Source: an uncultured Planctomycetales bacterium (GTDB taxonomy: Bacteria > Planctomycetota > Planctomycetia > Pirellulales > S012-138). From it: a stretch of DNA of 36,602 nucleotides. Below, piece by piece: positions 15,067-23,825 of the stretch (positions within the stretch are counted from its first letter, which is position 1; each line of letters starts with the position of its first letter). Both the position numbers and the translations under genes were made by a program. Below the pieces are notes generated by a model that saw nothing but the letters and a program-made list of their open reading frames with translations, was not told the origin of the DNA and did no database searches. The stretch is from the NCBI GenBank assembly GCA_937982665.1, contig CALJLD010000026.1, positions 1-36,602 on the forward strand, written 5' to 3'.

Positions 15067-16224
15067 ATGACACACGGCCATTCATTGCAGTCTCATACGA
15101 GCAACCAGCGGAAGCAAGCATTCAATGTGATTGTGGGCCGGCTGTTTGCCTTGGTTACGATTATCGCAGTTGTTTCCGCCGTGCTTTCGGCCGCGCCTTT
15201 CGTGCCACTGCAACAGGATGGCCGTGGCGGTCAAGCGGACGCAAAGTCTGTCGCTGACGAAGCAACTTCTCCGGCCGAGGCCACTACCGAAGCGCAAATG
15301 CAGCCGTACACGGAAGAGATCAGCGGCACGAAAGTCACTTTTGGCATGACGCCCATTCCCGGCGGCAAGTTCACCATGGGCAGTCCGGATTCAGAAGCGG
15401 ACCGCAATGATGATGAAGGTCCACAGCACGAAGTGGAGATCGCTCCTTTCTGGATGGGCACGCACGAGGTCACTTGGGACGAATACAACATCTTCACATT
15501 CTCTTTGGATGTGAAACGCCGCGAAGTCTTGAATTTGGAAATGACCGCCGGCGATGTGCTGGCTGACGCCGTGGCACACCCCACCAAGCCATACGTCGAC
15601 ATGTCATTCGGCATGGGCAAGGATGGTTACCCAGCCCTCTGCATGACGCAGTACGCGGCCAAGATGTACTGCGAGTGGCTTTCGGCCAAGACAGGGCGTT
15701 ACTATCGCTTGCCGACTGAAGCCGAGTGGGAGTATGCCTGTCGCGCCGGCACGACCACCGCTTACTTCTTTGGCGATAACCCGGACGACTTGGAAGACTA
15801 TGCCTGGTATTACGACAACGCGCTGGATAAGTACCATAAGATCGGCGAGAAGAAGCCCAATCCTTGGGGACTGTTTGACATCCATGGCAATGTTTCTGAA
15901 TGGGTGCTGGATGCCTACGACCCAGGCTATTACCAAAAGGGAGCGGACCAACTGTTGTCGAATCCGCTGAATCCGCCTAAGGAAATGTACAACCGGACAA
16001 TCCGCGGTGGCTCGTGGGATGATGATCCCGAGGACCTGCGCAGTGCCGTGCGGCGGCCGTCCCACCCGGATTGGAAAGAGAAGGACCCCCAATTGCCCCA
16101 AAGTATTTGGTATCTTACGGACGCTCAGTTTGTTGGGTTTCGCATTGTCCGCCCTTTGACGGAGCCCAGCCCGGAAGAGAAGAAGAAATACGGACCTGAC
16201 AAGTTCCAAGACGGAACCGAGTAA
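15067..16224 (+). CDS. SUMF1/FGE-domain protein without catalytic cysteines
   Basis: A 385-aa membrane-anchored or secreted protein; a hydrophobic segment at about 24-45 precedes a low-complexity linker. The SUMF1 fold is clear from PIPGGKFTMGSPDSEADRNDDEGPQHEVEIAPFWMGTHEVT, RLPTEAEWEYACRAG, NPWGLFDIHGNVSEWV and the final GFRIVRP. True formylglycine-generating enzymes have a Cys pair after RGGSW; here that segment reads RGGSWDDDPEDLRSAVRRP with no cysteine, so it is unlikely to activate sulfatases. It may bind ligands, as many SUMF1-domain proteins do. The ATG at 15067 lacks a clear Shine-Dalgarno; an upstream ATG (15034) would run into the divergent promoter region. Confidence 0.88.
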   Translation: MTHGHSLQSHTSNQRKQAFNVIVGRLFALVTIIAVVSAVLSAAPFVPLQQDGRGGQADAKSVADEATSPAEATTEAQMQPYTEEISGTKVTFGMTPIPGGKFTMGSPDSEADRNDDEGPQHEVEIAPFWMGTHEVTWDEYNIFTFSLDVKRREVLNLEMTAGDVLADAVAHPTKPYVDMSFGMGKDGYPALCMTQYAAKMYCEWLSAKTGRYYRLPTEAEWEYACRAGTTTAYFFGDNPDDLEDYAWYYDNALDKYHKIGEKKPNPWGLFDIHGNVSEWVLDAYDPGYYQKGADQLLSNPLNPPKEMYNRTIRGGSWDDDPEDLRSAVRRPSHPDWKEKDPQLPQSIWYLTDAQFVGFRIVRPLTEPSPEEKKKYGPDKFQDGTE

Positions 16225-16343
16225 CCGCCAATCAACGTGCTGACCGGAGCGTTCCCGCATCGCGCTCCCCAGCCCTATCGTTTTCCAGCCAATAGTTCCC
16301 GCCCCCAGACAAATCGCCCTTTTGCCAAGCAGGAGCCTTCCCA

Positions 16344-17696
16344 ATGACGCAACGGAATTCTCATAACCCAACGACCCCTTCCCGACGCAACTTCTTGCAA
16401 TCGTCCGCGGCAGCCATCGCCGGCGGTTCCTTAATGGGCGGTTCGCTGGCCAGCTTTGCCGCGGCCGGTGGCGCGCATCGGCAAGATGACGAAGCCGTCA
16501 AGATCGGGCTGATTGGTTGTGGCTCGCGCGGCTCGGGAGCTGTGAAGGATGCCTTCGCGGCTTCCAACTATGAAGGTGGCGTCCCCGTCAAACTTGTCGC
16601 CATGGGCGATGCCTTTGATTTTCGCCTGCAGGGTGCATATCAAGCAATCAAGCGTGAAGAGCAATACGCTGAGAAGCTTGCCGTACCGGAAGACCAGATG
16701 TTCGTCGGCTTGGACGCTTTCGAGAAAGTGCTCGCGTGCGATGTCGACATGGTGATCCTGGCCACACCGCCAGGTTTCCGGCCGCAACACTTTGCCGCGG
16801 CGGTGGATGCCGGCAAACACGTCTTTATGGAAAAGCCGGTTGCGGTTGATGCCGCAGGCGTCCGCACTGTGCTGGAAGCCGCGAAGCTCTCCAAGGAAAA
16901 GTCATTGGGAGTTGGCGTTGGTCTGCAGCGCCACCACCAATCGAAGTATCAAGAGACCATCAAGCGGCTGCATGACGGGATGATTGGTGATATCCACACG
17001 CTGCGTTGTTATTGGAACGGCGGCGGCGTTTGGACTGATCGTGGACGTGATCGCAATCGACCTGAGCGCGAAACCGAGATGCGGTACCAGATTGACAACT
17101 GGTATTACTTCACCTGGCTTTCCGGCGATCACATCGTTGAGCAACACATCCACAACCTGGATGTCTGCAACTGGGTCAAGAACGCTTATCCGGTCTGGGC
17201 GCAAGGAATGGGCGGCCGGCAAGTTCGCACAAGCGAAGACACCGGCGAGATCTATGACCACCACGCTGTTGAGTTCCGTTATGAAGACGGCGCGCGGATG
17301 TACAGCTTCTGCCGCCACATTCCCAACTGTTGGGATTCGGTCTCGGAACATTGCGTGGGCGCCAACGGTGACGCGGACATCTCCGGCGCCAGAATCAACG
17401 TCAAAGGTGAGTCGCCCTGGCAGTATCGCGGCAACCGCAACGCTCCGTATCAACAAGAGCATTTCGATTTGATGACCAGCATCAAAGCTGGAACACCAAT
17501 CAATGAAGCGGAGAACGGAGCCCGCAGTTCCATGACCGCCATCTTGGGCCGCATGGCAACCTACTGCGGAAAAGCCTTGAGCATGGAAGACGCGCTAAAC
17601 TCCGAAATCCGTTTGGGACCGGAGCCTGGCTTCACGTTCGACACAACGCCGCCCACTCCGCGCGTTGCTGTGCCAGGCATCACGGAAGTGGTCTAA
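16344..17696 (+). CDS. Tat-exported Gfo/Idh/MocA-family oxidoreductase
   Basis: A 450-aa protein. A twin-arginine signal (SRRNFLQSS, R14-R15) is followed by an Ala/Gly-rich hydrophobic stretch to about residue 45. The NAD(P)-binding Rossmann motif is GLIGCGSRGSG (55-65) and the family's EKP motif is at 163-165, with K164 the likely catalytic lysine. The C-terminal domain includes NLDVCNWV and QEHFDLMTSIKAG. Such proteins oxidise or epimerise sugars or inositols; Tat-exported forms are abundant in planctomycetes. It starts behind CAGGAG, 119 nt after the SUMF1-domain gene, and is followed by a terminator. Confidence 0.93.
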   Translation: MTQRNSHNPTTPSRRNFLQSSAAAIAGGSLMGGSLASFAAAGGAHRQDDEAVKIGLIGCGSRGSGAVKDAFAASNYEGGVPVKLVAMGDAFDFRLQGAYQAIKREEQYAEKLAVPEDQMFVGLDAFEKVLACDVDMVILATPPGFRPQHFAAAVDAGKHVFMEKPVAVDAAGVRTVLEAAKLSKEKSLGVGVGLQRHHQSKYQETIKRLHDGMIGDIHTLRCYWNGGGVWTDRGRDRNRPERETEMRYQIDNWYYFTWLSGDHIVEQHIHNLDVCNWVKNAYPVWAQGMGGRQVRTSEDTGEIYDHHAVEFRYEDGARMYSFCRHIPNCWDSVSEHCVGANGDADISGARINVKGESPWQYRGNRNAPYQQEHFDLMTSIKAGTPINEAENGARSSMTAILGRMATYCGKALSMEDALNSEIRLGPEPGFTFDTTPPTPRVAVPGITEVV

Positions 17697-17740
17697 CTTG
17701 CCAGGCCCGCGCATAACCGCGCGAGACGAAATTCAACAAA

Positions 17741-17777
17741 CCGCGAGTGATTGCCTTGGCATCGCTCGCGGTTCTTT
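17741..17777 (+). terminator. Intrinsic terminator after the oxidoreductase gene
   Basis: The stem ccgcgagtgat (17741-17751) pairs with atcgctcgcgg (17761-17771) with one wobble, nine-base loop, followed by ttcttt. It lies 45 bases after the stop. Confidence 0.8.
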
Positions 17778-17983
17778 ATGCGCAAACAACTTTGTGCATA
17801 TGCAGATTACGGCGTGTGTACGCAGATTCACGTGACACTGGCCAGCGGAACAACTAGGCTACACGCTTCGTAAAGCCATTAGCTGCTGGTTCAGAATTGT
17901 CCCGTTGATCCGGCATCCGTCTGCTGATTCCATCCGCGGATCAGCGCCACTTCGATAAGCCCCATTCTTTCTTAAGCCGTGAT

Positions 17984-20512
17984 ATGCGTGTCCCCTCGAA
18001 TCCAAGCTCGTCCGCAACTTTCTCTTTGCGCCTTGCGCCAATTCTTCTCTGCTTGGGCCTGCTCGCTGTGTTTGCTGGCCGCGTCTCGGCTGGTGGGAAC
18101 GGTGCCAACGTAGCGATCGTTGTCAACGCCGAGAGTTGGGCGTCGATGACGATTGCCAACGAGTACATAGCATTGCGTGACATTCCGGCAGCCAACGTTG
18201 TTTATCTGACCGGTGTGCCCGGTTTCGAAACTCTGAGCGTCAACGGCTTCCGCGAAAGGATCCTCAATCCCACACTGCAAACTTTGGAGCAGCGAGGGCT
18301 GGGTGCCCAGATCGATTACCTGGTGTACTCGTGCGATTTTCCGTACGGGGCCAGTGTCACGGCGGACCTTGGTGAACAGAAGCCGCCGCAGTTCGTCACG
18401 CCAATCGGTTCTTTGACCGGCCTGACATACCTTTGCCAGCTTGTGCGGGGCAAGAATGTGGCTTACTTGTCGGTCAACTCCAATCGTTACTTCCGCCGTG
18501 CGGATACCGTAGTTGCAGGCGACGAATTCGCTGACGATGAAGATGCGGCGCAAAAAACCACCGCGGCCATTGAACTGGCCAACCAAGGCAAACATGAACA
18601 AGCGCTGGAGATCTTTGAAGGGCTGGCGGACAAGCATCCCAACTCTGTTCTCACGGCTTACAACCTCGCCTGTTGCGAAGCAAAGCTCGGCAATGCGGAC
18701 AAGGCGATTGATCATCTCAAGCGCGCCGTGAACTTGGGCTGGTGGAATGTTCAGCACACACAAAGCGATGCCGATCTGACCAGTTTGCGCGACCGCAATG
18801 ACTTCAAGCAACTCATTGCGAAGATGAAAGAGCGCGTCATCAACGTCGAGGACTCCCAAGGTTTCCGCACAATGTACAGTTGGGACGAGGACCACCAGCA
18901 CTCGGTTGCCAACCGCGGTCCGCGATACTTGATCTCGAGCATGCTCGCGGCTACCAGTGGACGAGGTGTGTCCGTTAATGAAGCGTTGGCTGCGCTGCGT
19001 CGGGCGAAGTCCGCGGACAATACCCATCCTGATGGCACCATCTACTTCATGAACAACAAGAACGTCCGCGCGGAAACTCGCGCTTGGGCGTTTGATTCGG
19101 CCGTGAAACTCCTGGACGATCTCGGCGTCCAAGCCAAGGTCATCAGTGATGGCAAAATTCTCCCGCATGATCGGCAGCCTGTCGCCGGAATCATGGCCGG
19201 CTACGCCAGCTTCAACTTGAACGAATGGGAGAACCCCGTTTTGCCGGGCGCTTTCTGCGAACACCTCACCAGCTACGGCGGCATCTTGAAGCAAGGTTCA
19301 AGCCAAATGCCGATCACGGAATGGATGGCCGCTGGTGCCGCCGGTTCCGCAGGCGCGGTCACGGAGCCGTACGCCTTGCAGTGGAAATTCCCCACGCCGT
19401 TTGTGCACGTGCATTACGCCCGCGGCTGCACACTGGGTGAAGCATATTATCAATCGGTGCAGATGCCCTACCAACTCTTGTTGATGGGTGATCCGCTGTG
19501 TGCGCCTTGGGCGACTTCGCCGCAGTTCCAGGTCACAGGATTGAGCGATGGCGAGAAAGTCAGCGGAAATGTGATTGTCACGCCCAAGGCGACTGACGAT
19601 GACGTTCGTCAATTCGAAGTCTTTCTCGATGGCCGCCGCGTCAGCGTGCTTCGTCCCGCCGGCAGGTACGAGCTAAACACAACCATACTCCCGGATGGTC
19701 ATCACGAATTGCGCGTCGCCGCCGTCAAAGAAGGCTCCGTCGAGATGCAGGGCGTGCAATCGATTCGCTTCAACGTGGACAATCACAACCGCACCGTGAA
19801 GCTCACAACCAACATGGCTGGCGCGGTCTACGGAGACAAGCTGAAGTTCAATGTCGAGGCCGCCGGCGCGGAGAAGATTATTCTCGCTCACAACGGGCGT
19901 CCGCTGGGGGAAGTGAATGCCAACGGAAACACCGCCAAAGGGACCATTGAAGTTCCTTCCAACGCCCTGGGCATGGGTGATGTCACCATTTCCGCCATCG
20001 CAACTTACGAAGATGGTCAGCAACGCGCGATCAGCCCTCCCGTGAAGGTCAAACTCTACCCTCCCAAGGCGCTCGTCGGTGTCGCGCGTCCTGGCGGTCA
20101 ACTTGCTGAAGGTGTGAACGTCAAGAACGCCAAGGCAAAAGCCACCACAATCGCCAGCCTGGCCGAGAAAGATTGGCAAAAGACCGCCGAGATCGGAACG
20201 GACGCCTTCACAATCGAGGCATTCATCACCGTGCCTGGCGATGACCTCTATCAATTGCAACTGCGCGCGGACTCAACCGTCAAGATCACAGTGGACGGGC
20301 AGATGCTCAGCCGCCCCGAAGGCGAACCCGGTGACGGTCGTTGGAAGTACGCGCCGCTCCAACTGAAGCGTGGTTGGCATAAGTTGGAAGTTCAAGTCGC
20401 CAGGAAAACCGGCGAAGCAAAACCGGAAGGCTTTGACGGTCGCGTTGATATCCGCTTTGGCGGGCACGGGACGGAGAGCTTAGGCAGCAAGTATTGCCGC
20501 GCGACCAAGTAG
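17984..20512 (+). CDS. TIGR03790-like secreted protein with a TPR insertion
   Basis: An 842-aa protein with a signal peptide (about 1-36). The first part (NVAIVVNAESWASMTIANEYIALRDIPAANVVYL; YLVYSCDFPYG) matches TIGR03790-type proteins, whose function is unknown. That domain appears to be interrupted at about 187-260 by two or three TPR-like helices (ALEIFEGLADKHPNSVLTAYNLACCEAKLGNADKAIDHLKRAVNLGW). It resumes up to about 510 (YQLLLMGDPLCAPW). The rest is beta-rich: Ig-like strands (about 515-690) and a C-terminal PA14/carbohydrate-binding-like region (about 715-835). No Shine-Dalgarno is clear, but the signal peptide supports the start. Confidence 0.8.
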   Translation: MRVPSNPSSSATFSLRLAPILLCLGLLAVFAGRVSAGGNGANVAIVVNAESWASMTIANEYIALRDIPAANVVYLTGVPGFETLSVNGFRERILNPTLQTLEQRGLGAQIDYLVYSCDFPYGASVTADLGEQKPPQFVTPIGSLTGLTYLCQLVRGKNVAYLSVNSNRYFRRADTVVAGDEFADDEDAAQKTTAAIELANQGKHEQALEIFEGLADKHPNSVLTAYNLACCEAKLGNADKAIDHLKRAVNLGWWNVQHTQSDADLTSLRDRNDFKQLIAKMKERVINVEDSQGFRTMYSWDEDHQHSVANRGPRYLISSMLAATSGRGVSVNEALAALRRAKSADNTHPDGTIYFMNNKNVRAETRAWAFDSAVKLLDDLGVQAKVISDGKILPHDRQPVAGIMAGYASFNLNEWENPVLPGAFCEHLTSYGGILKQGSSQMPITEWMAAGAAGSAGAVTEPYALQWKFPTPFVHVHYARGCTLGEAYYQSVQMPYQLLLMGDPLCAPWATSPQFQVTGLSDGEKVSGNVIVTPKATDDDVRQFEVFLDGRRVSVLRPAGRYELNTTILPDGHHELRVAAVKEGSVEMQGVQSIRFNVDNHNRTVKLTTNMAGAVYGDKLKFNVEAAGAEKIILAHNGRPLGEVNANGNTAKGTIEVPSNALGMGDVTISAIATYEDGQQRAISPPVKVKLYPPKALVGVARPGGQLAEGVNVKNAKAKATTIASLAEKDWQKTAEIGTDAFTIEAFITVPGDDLYQLQLRADSTVKITVDGQMLSRPEGEPGDGRWKYAPLQLKRGWHKLEVQVARKTGEAKPEGFDGRVDIRFGGHGTESLGSKYCRATK

Positions 20513-20592
20513 TCGCCGATAATACTCACGAGAGCGGCGCACCCATCCGGTGTGTCGTCGCGTCACATTGTCCTCCTCGCCTGAGGCAAGCG

Positions 20593-21084
20593 ATGCCACA
20601 ATTCTCCCTCACGGCGTTGTTCACCATCGTTGGTGCATTTGCTGCCGAAGCGTTTGTCTTTGCCGAATGGGGGCTGATCGATTGGATCTTTGCCAATCTG
20701 CTTCTGACGATGGCGCTGATTTCGTTCTTTCTCATAAGAACGCGACGCTGGCGAACGCTGCTCGTCAGCAACATGATCTTTGTGCTGATCCTGGGCTTCG
20801 CGATCCCATGTGTTCCGCCGGTTGAAGTGAGCGACTCCCGTCAGTATGTGTGCGCTACCTGTCAATCATACAAGAACGTCGTCGACCTTCGGCCGCTGGA
20901 CTCGGGGTGGTCGCGATTTCGTCCGAGGGCGACCGAAAACGGTTCGCTGACAACAACGACAATAACTGTCGGGGAGGTCGACAGCACTTGCCCCCACGTC
21001 TGGGGTCTTCATTCAGCGTCGATGGTGCGCTACAGTTATCTTTTTGGGCTGAGATACCCAATCGTTCGCGAAACGATGAACTGA
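20593..21084 (+). CDS. Membrane protein of unknown function
   Basis: A 163-aa protein starting at 20593, behind GAGG; an in-frame start at 20494 would overlap the previous gene. Three hydrophobic helices (about 6-24, 28-46, 52-72) are followed by a soluble C-terminal half. That half has a CATC motif (C88, C91) and a further Cys-Pro-His around residue 132, which could bind a metal or form a disulfide. No family is recognised. It lies 80 bases after the TIGR03790-like gene. Confidence 0.72.
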   Translation: MPQFSLTALFTIVGAFAAEAFVFAEWGLIDWIFANLLLTMALISFFLIRTRRWRTLLVSNMIFVLILGFAIPCVPPVEVSDSRQYVCATCQSYKNVVDLRPLDSGWSRFRPRATENGSLTTTTITVGEVDSTCPHVWGLHSASMVRYSYLFGLRYPIVRETMN

Positions 21085-21134
21085 ACTCGCCGATCAGCAG
21101 CTACCATGTCTGCGACAAACACGGCGGATTCCAG

Positions 21135-21665
21135 CTATGAGAGCCACAACTCGTGCCGCACATGCAGTGACTTCTCAACGAGTGCCAACAGAACGTTGGG
21201 ATCAAACGGCTTGCGAAGAAAGTAGCTGCTGCCCGCGGCGCGGGCCTGACGAACGATGCAGGGTCCGCCTTGGTCGCTGAGCACAATCACCGGGATGCCG
21301 CACGTTTGCGGCTCTTCCGTGAGTTGGGCACAAATCTGCATGCCGTCCGCATCCGGCAAATGAGCGTCAATGATGGCCAGGTTTGTCGGCTGACAAGTGG
21401 CCTTTCGCAGTCCGGCGGCACCGTCTCGGGCCGTCGTCACGCAATATCCCTGCCGCGTCAAGCTGTTCGAAAGGTCCTCCAAGACCCGAGCATCGCCGTC
21501 AACCAGGAGGATATTCTTACCGGCAAGCGTGGAAAGTGGCTCACGTTGCGGAAGCGTTTGGGAATGAATGCTCCCCTGAGTCAGTGTCTCGCTATGAATC
21601 ACCGTCTCGCTGTGGATCACTGTCTCCCCAGGAATCACCGTCTCACCCGGCATCATCGTCGTCAT
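21135..21665 (-). CDS. Stand-alone receiver-domain protein with repeated N-terminus
   Basis: A 176-aa protein. Residues 50-170 form a CheY-like receiver with acidic D56/D58, phosphoacceptor Asp in AIIDAHLPDADG and the conserved Lys in FLRKPF. There is no output domain. The first 40 residues are low complexity with a six-residue repeat (PGETVI twice, HSETVI, HSETLT) encoded by an 18-bp tandem repeat. The start at 21665 has a GGAG about 13 nt upstream, but ATGs at 21656 and 21653 would also work. The nearest kinase is more than 9 kb away, so its partner is unknown. Confidence 0.85.
   Translation of the reverse strand: MTTMMPGETVIPGETVIHSETVIHSETLTQGSIHSQTLPQREPLSTLAGKNILLVDGDARVLEDLSNSLTRQGYCVTTARDGAAGLRKATCQPTNLAIIDAHLPDADGMQICAQLTEEPQTCGIPVIVLSDQGGPCIVRQARAAGSSYFLRKPFDPNVLLALVEKSLHVRHELWLS
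21579..21650 (-). repeat. 18-bp tandem repeat inside the receiver gene
   Basis: Four adjoining copies of an 18-bp unit encode residues 6-29 of the receiver protein. On the plus strand the unit follows gNatcacYgtctc plus five variable bases. All copies are in frame, so changes in copy number would only lengthen or shorten the N-terminus. Confidence 0.8.
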
Positions 21666-21848
21666 TGATCATCTCCAATGACTTCGGCTTCCGGCACAGC
21701 CAAAGAGCGTATTGCTGCGGCGCCTTGCGCAAAGAGTCGAATCGGGGTCACGATTCGCCGCGCATGTGACAACGCCTGAAGCGTAGGTCACGTTGGGCGC
21801 GGGTCAAATGGCTCTAGGTTTTTTGAGTGTCAAAGGCGAAAAGTGTGC

Positions 21849-21870
21849 CACTGGTAGCTCGCTACCAGTG
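21849..21870. repeat. Palindromic repeat, variant 1
   Basis: Perfect hairpin: arms cactggtagc and gctaccagtg around the loop tc. Same family as 21957-21978, with a T:A pair where that copy has A:T. Confidence 0.85.
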
Positions 21871-21956
21871 CTCGTCGGGTAACGCGGGGCGTGATCTCTC
21901 TGTGTGCGATCTCAAGAACAAATGCCGCTATACCAAATCGCGCACGGCGTAGCGAT

Positions 21957-21978
21957 CACTGGAAGCGAGCTTCCAGTG
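21957..21978. repeat. Palindromic repeat, variant 2
   Basis: Perfect hairpin: arms cactggaagc and gcttccagtg around the loop ga. It sits in a ~34-bp unit starting tagcgatca that recurs about 42 bases downstream. Confidence 0.85.
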
Positions 21979-21997
21979 GCACCCCTTTCGTAGCGAT

Positions 21998-22019
21998 CAA
22001 TGGAAACGAGCTTCCAGTG
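21998..22019. repeat. Palindromic repeat, degenerate copy
   Basis: A copy of the previous unit in which the left arm has decayed (caatggaaac) while the right arm gcttccagtg is intact. It is a tandem partner of 21957-21978. Confidence 0.75.
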
Positions 22020-22224
22020 ACACCTTTCGCGCGCAGAAAAAATGACAACGGTCAACACCAAGAATCATCACCTGGGCGCACAGACCGGTCGTCAGCCTGG
22101 TTGAATCTTCCGCTTGTTACCCATACCGAGCGCCCCCCTAAAAACTAAAATTCGTCCCGTGGGCTGACGTGTAGTGCGCAGGGTGACGGCCGGACGGTCA
22201 CGAAACTCTGCCCAAAAGAATTTC

Positions 22225-22286
22225 AAAACTCGCCTTGCCCACTGCGCAGCTTTTGTTGGAAATTGCCTCCACGATCTTTGGCAATT
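22225..22286. repeat. Dispersed ~62-bp repeat, copy 2
   Basis: Similar to 134-195 in the same orientation, sharing ttgcccactgcgcagctt and the end tctttggcaatt. Intergenic, no coding frame. Confidence 0.65.
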
Positions 22287-22412
22287 GAACCAAGACTTTT
22301 GAATGCAGCATCGCGTGTTGGGCGACGGTCTAAGGCAAGCGAGGTTAGCTCCCCATACATTGCGTCCTCGTTGGCCTGCTGTGAGCGATCGGCAATTCAG
22401 AGTGACGCTCCG

Positions 22413-22739
22413 CTAATCGTCCTCGTCTTCTTCCTCTTCGCGGAGGATTTGCCTGCCCAGCCACCAGCCCCAGGTGATGTAGTGCAGGTAAGTGATGAGG
22501 AACACTCCGCCGAGAATCGCCACGGCGACCAGCGGGACAAAGCCAAAGGACATCGTCAGCACGATGAGCAGCGACAGCAAAATCATGCCAGCAACGGAAG
22601 CCAGCACAATGCTGGTGCATCCACGCTGCTGCCCTTGCGCCGAGTCGCCAGGCGGCTCCGGGCGGGTCGGCATTGGCGGAACAACAGGGCGGGGCGACTC
22701 GGACTGCGTGCCGTCAGGCTGCTCGGGGGAAGATGACAT
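22413..22739 (-). CDS. Small membrane protein with Pro-rich N-terminus
   Basis: A 108-aa protein. A Ser/Pro-rich cytoplasmic stretch (1-37) is followed by two membrane helices (about 41-63 and 66-86), the short motif ITWGWWLGRQILR and a purely acidic tail (EEEEDEDD). No known domain is seen. The start at 22739 was preferred over an ATG eight codons upstream; both are possible. It is 81 bases downstream of xerC on the same strand. Confidence 0.72.
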   Translation of the reverse strand: MSSSPEQPDGTQSESPRPVVPPMPTRPEPPGDSAQGQQRGCTSIVLASVAGMILLSLLIVLTMSFGFVPLVAVAILGGVFLITYLHYITWGWWLGRQILREEEEDEDD

Positions 22740-22820
22740 GGCCCCCAATGTAATCGCCACCACCGCGAACCGAGAGGGGGCGTGTCAAAAAAGCTGCACA
22801 GCGTGCTGACAACGGCGTGC

Positions 22821-23744
22821 TTAGCTGGCGCGTTTGCCTGTCAGCCTGGCCCTGGGATGAGCCTGTTCGTAGATCGATTTCAGCCGGCTGGTCGTGACGT
22901 GCGTGTAGATTTGCGTGGTCGCCAGACTTTTGTGGCCAAGCAGTTCCTGCACGCTGCGGATATCCGCGCCTGAGTCCAGCAGATGTGTGGCAAAGCTATG
23001 CCGCAACGTGTGGGGAGAAGTTCGCTGATCCAGCCCTGCGAGCTTGAGGTACTTCTCCAGCATGCGGCCAACGCTGCGTGTGGTAATTCGCTTGCCAAAG
23101 CGATTCACAAACACCGGCGCGGCTGGGCCTTGCTCTTCGCCAGGATGAAGTTCGCGTTTGCTTAACCAATCTGCGAGCGCACGCTTGGCAAATGAACCCA
23201 CAGGCGCCATGCGCTCGCGACGCCCTTTGCCCCGCACTCGCAGAAGATCAGCGGCAAAATCCAGATCGGAATCGTTGAGCCCAACCAATTCGCTCACGCG
23301 CAAACCGGCGGAGTACATTGTTTCCAAGATCGCGCGATCTCTTTGGCCATCCGCACGATTTGCCGGCGGTGTCTCCAGCAACTTCCCAAGCTCGTCCGTG
23401 GACAAGAAGTGCGGAAGCTTGCGTTGCCGACGTGGATTGCGGAGCGGCTTGGCCGGGTTGGCATCACACCAGCCTTCGCGTTGTCCAAAGCGGAAGAAGC
23501 TCCGTAGCGAAGCCAGCCGCCGGGAAATGGTTGCCGGCGAGTAATCGCACTCGTGCAGATAAGAGAGATAGCCGCGCAGGTCGAGCGTGGTGACCTCATC
23601 CGCTTCAGGCGGCTCTCCTCCGCCAACGTCGGCCAGATATTCGCACAGCGCCGCCAGGTCTTCGCGATAGCTTTTGATCGTATGATCAGAAGAGTGGCGT
23701 TCAACGCGCAGGTAAGTCAAGAAGCGCTCAACAGCCGAAAGCAT
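22821..23744 (-). CDS. xerC: Tyrosine recombinase XerC
   Basis: A 307-aa tyrosine recombinase; with XerD it resolves chromosome dimers at dif near FtsK at division. The SAM-like N-terminal domain (1-88) binds the core site. The catalytic residues are all present: R149 (SAGLRVSELVGL), K173 (RGKGRRERMAP), H245xxR248 (PHTLRHSFATHLL), H271 (LGHKSLATTQIY) and Y280. Length and motifs fit housekeeping XerC rather than a phage integrase, and no att sites or mobile genes flank it. The ATG at 23744 was chosen; an in-frame GTG at 23774 adds ten residues. Confidence 0.93.
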   Translation of the reverse strand: MLSAVERFLTYLRVERHSSDHTIKSYREDLAALCEYLADVGGGEPPEADEVTTLDLRGYLSYLHECDYSPATISRRLASLRSFFRFGQREGWCDANPAKPLRNPRRQRKLPHFLSTDELGKLLETPPANRADGQRDRAILETMYSAGLRVSELVGLNDSDLDFAADLLRVRGKGRRERMAPVGSFAKRALADWLSKRELHPGEEQGPAAPVFVNRFGKRITTRSVGRMLEKYLKLAGLDQRTSPHTLRHSFATHLLDSGADIRSVQELLGHKSLATTQIYTHVTTSRLKSIYEQAHPRARLTGKRAS

Positions 23745-23825
23745 TTCACACGCGCGCGAAAGAGAACTCGACACAAACGCCGGCTTGTCAACTTACAACA
23801 ACCGGTGACGCCGCATTGTTAGCGG

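Larger units (their letters stand above)
21666..22412. other. Gene-poor, repeat-rich intergenic region
   Basis: About 750 bases without a supportable gene. It contains three related hairpin repeats (21849-22019) and the second copy of the dispersed 62-bp repeat (22225-22286). A plus-strand open frame at 21891-22148 is only the repeats read through. Confidence 0.6.

Noticed and set aside
21849..22019. CRISPR array
   Set aside because: Only three imperfect copies, strongly palindromic, with unequal spacing and no cas genes.
21891..22148. 85-aa open frame in the repeat region
   Set aside because: It reads through the hairpin repeats, has no Shine-Dalgarno and no protein-like features.
22821..23744. 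Integrase of a mobile element
   Set aside because: Length and motifs fit housekeeping XerC and there are no attachment sites, transposases or phage genes nearby.
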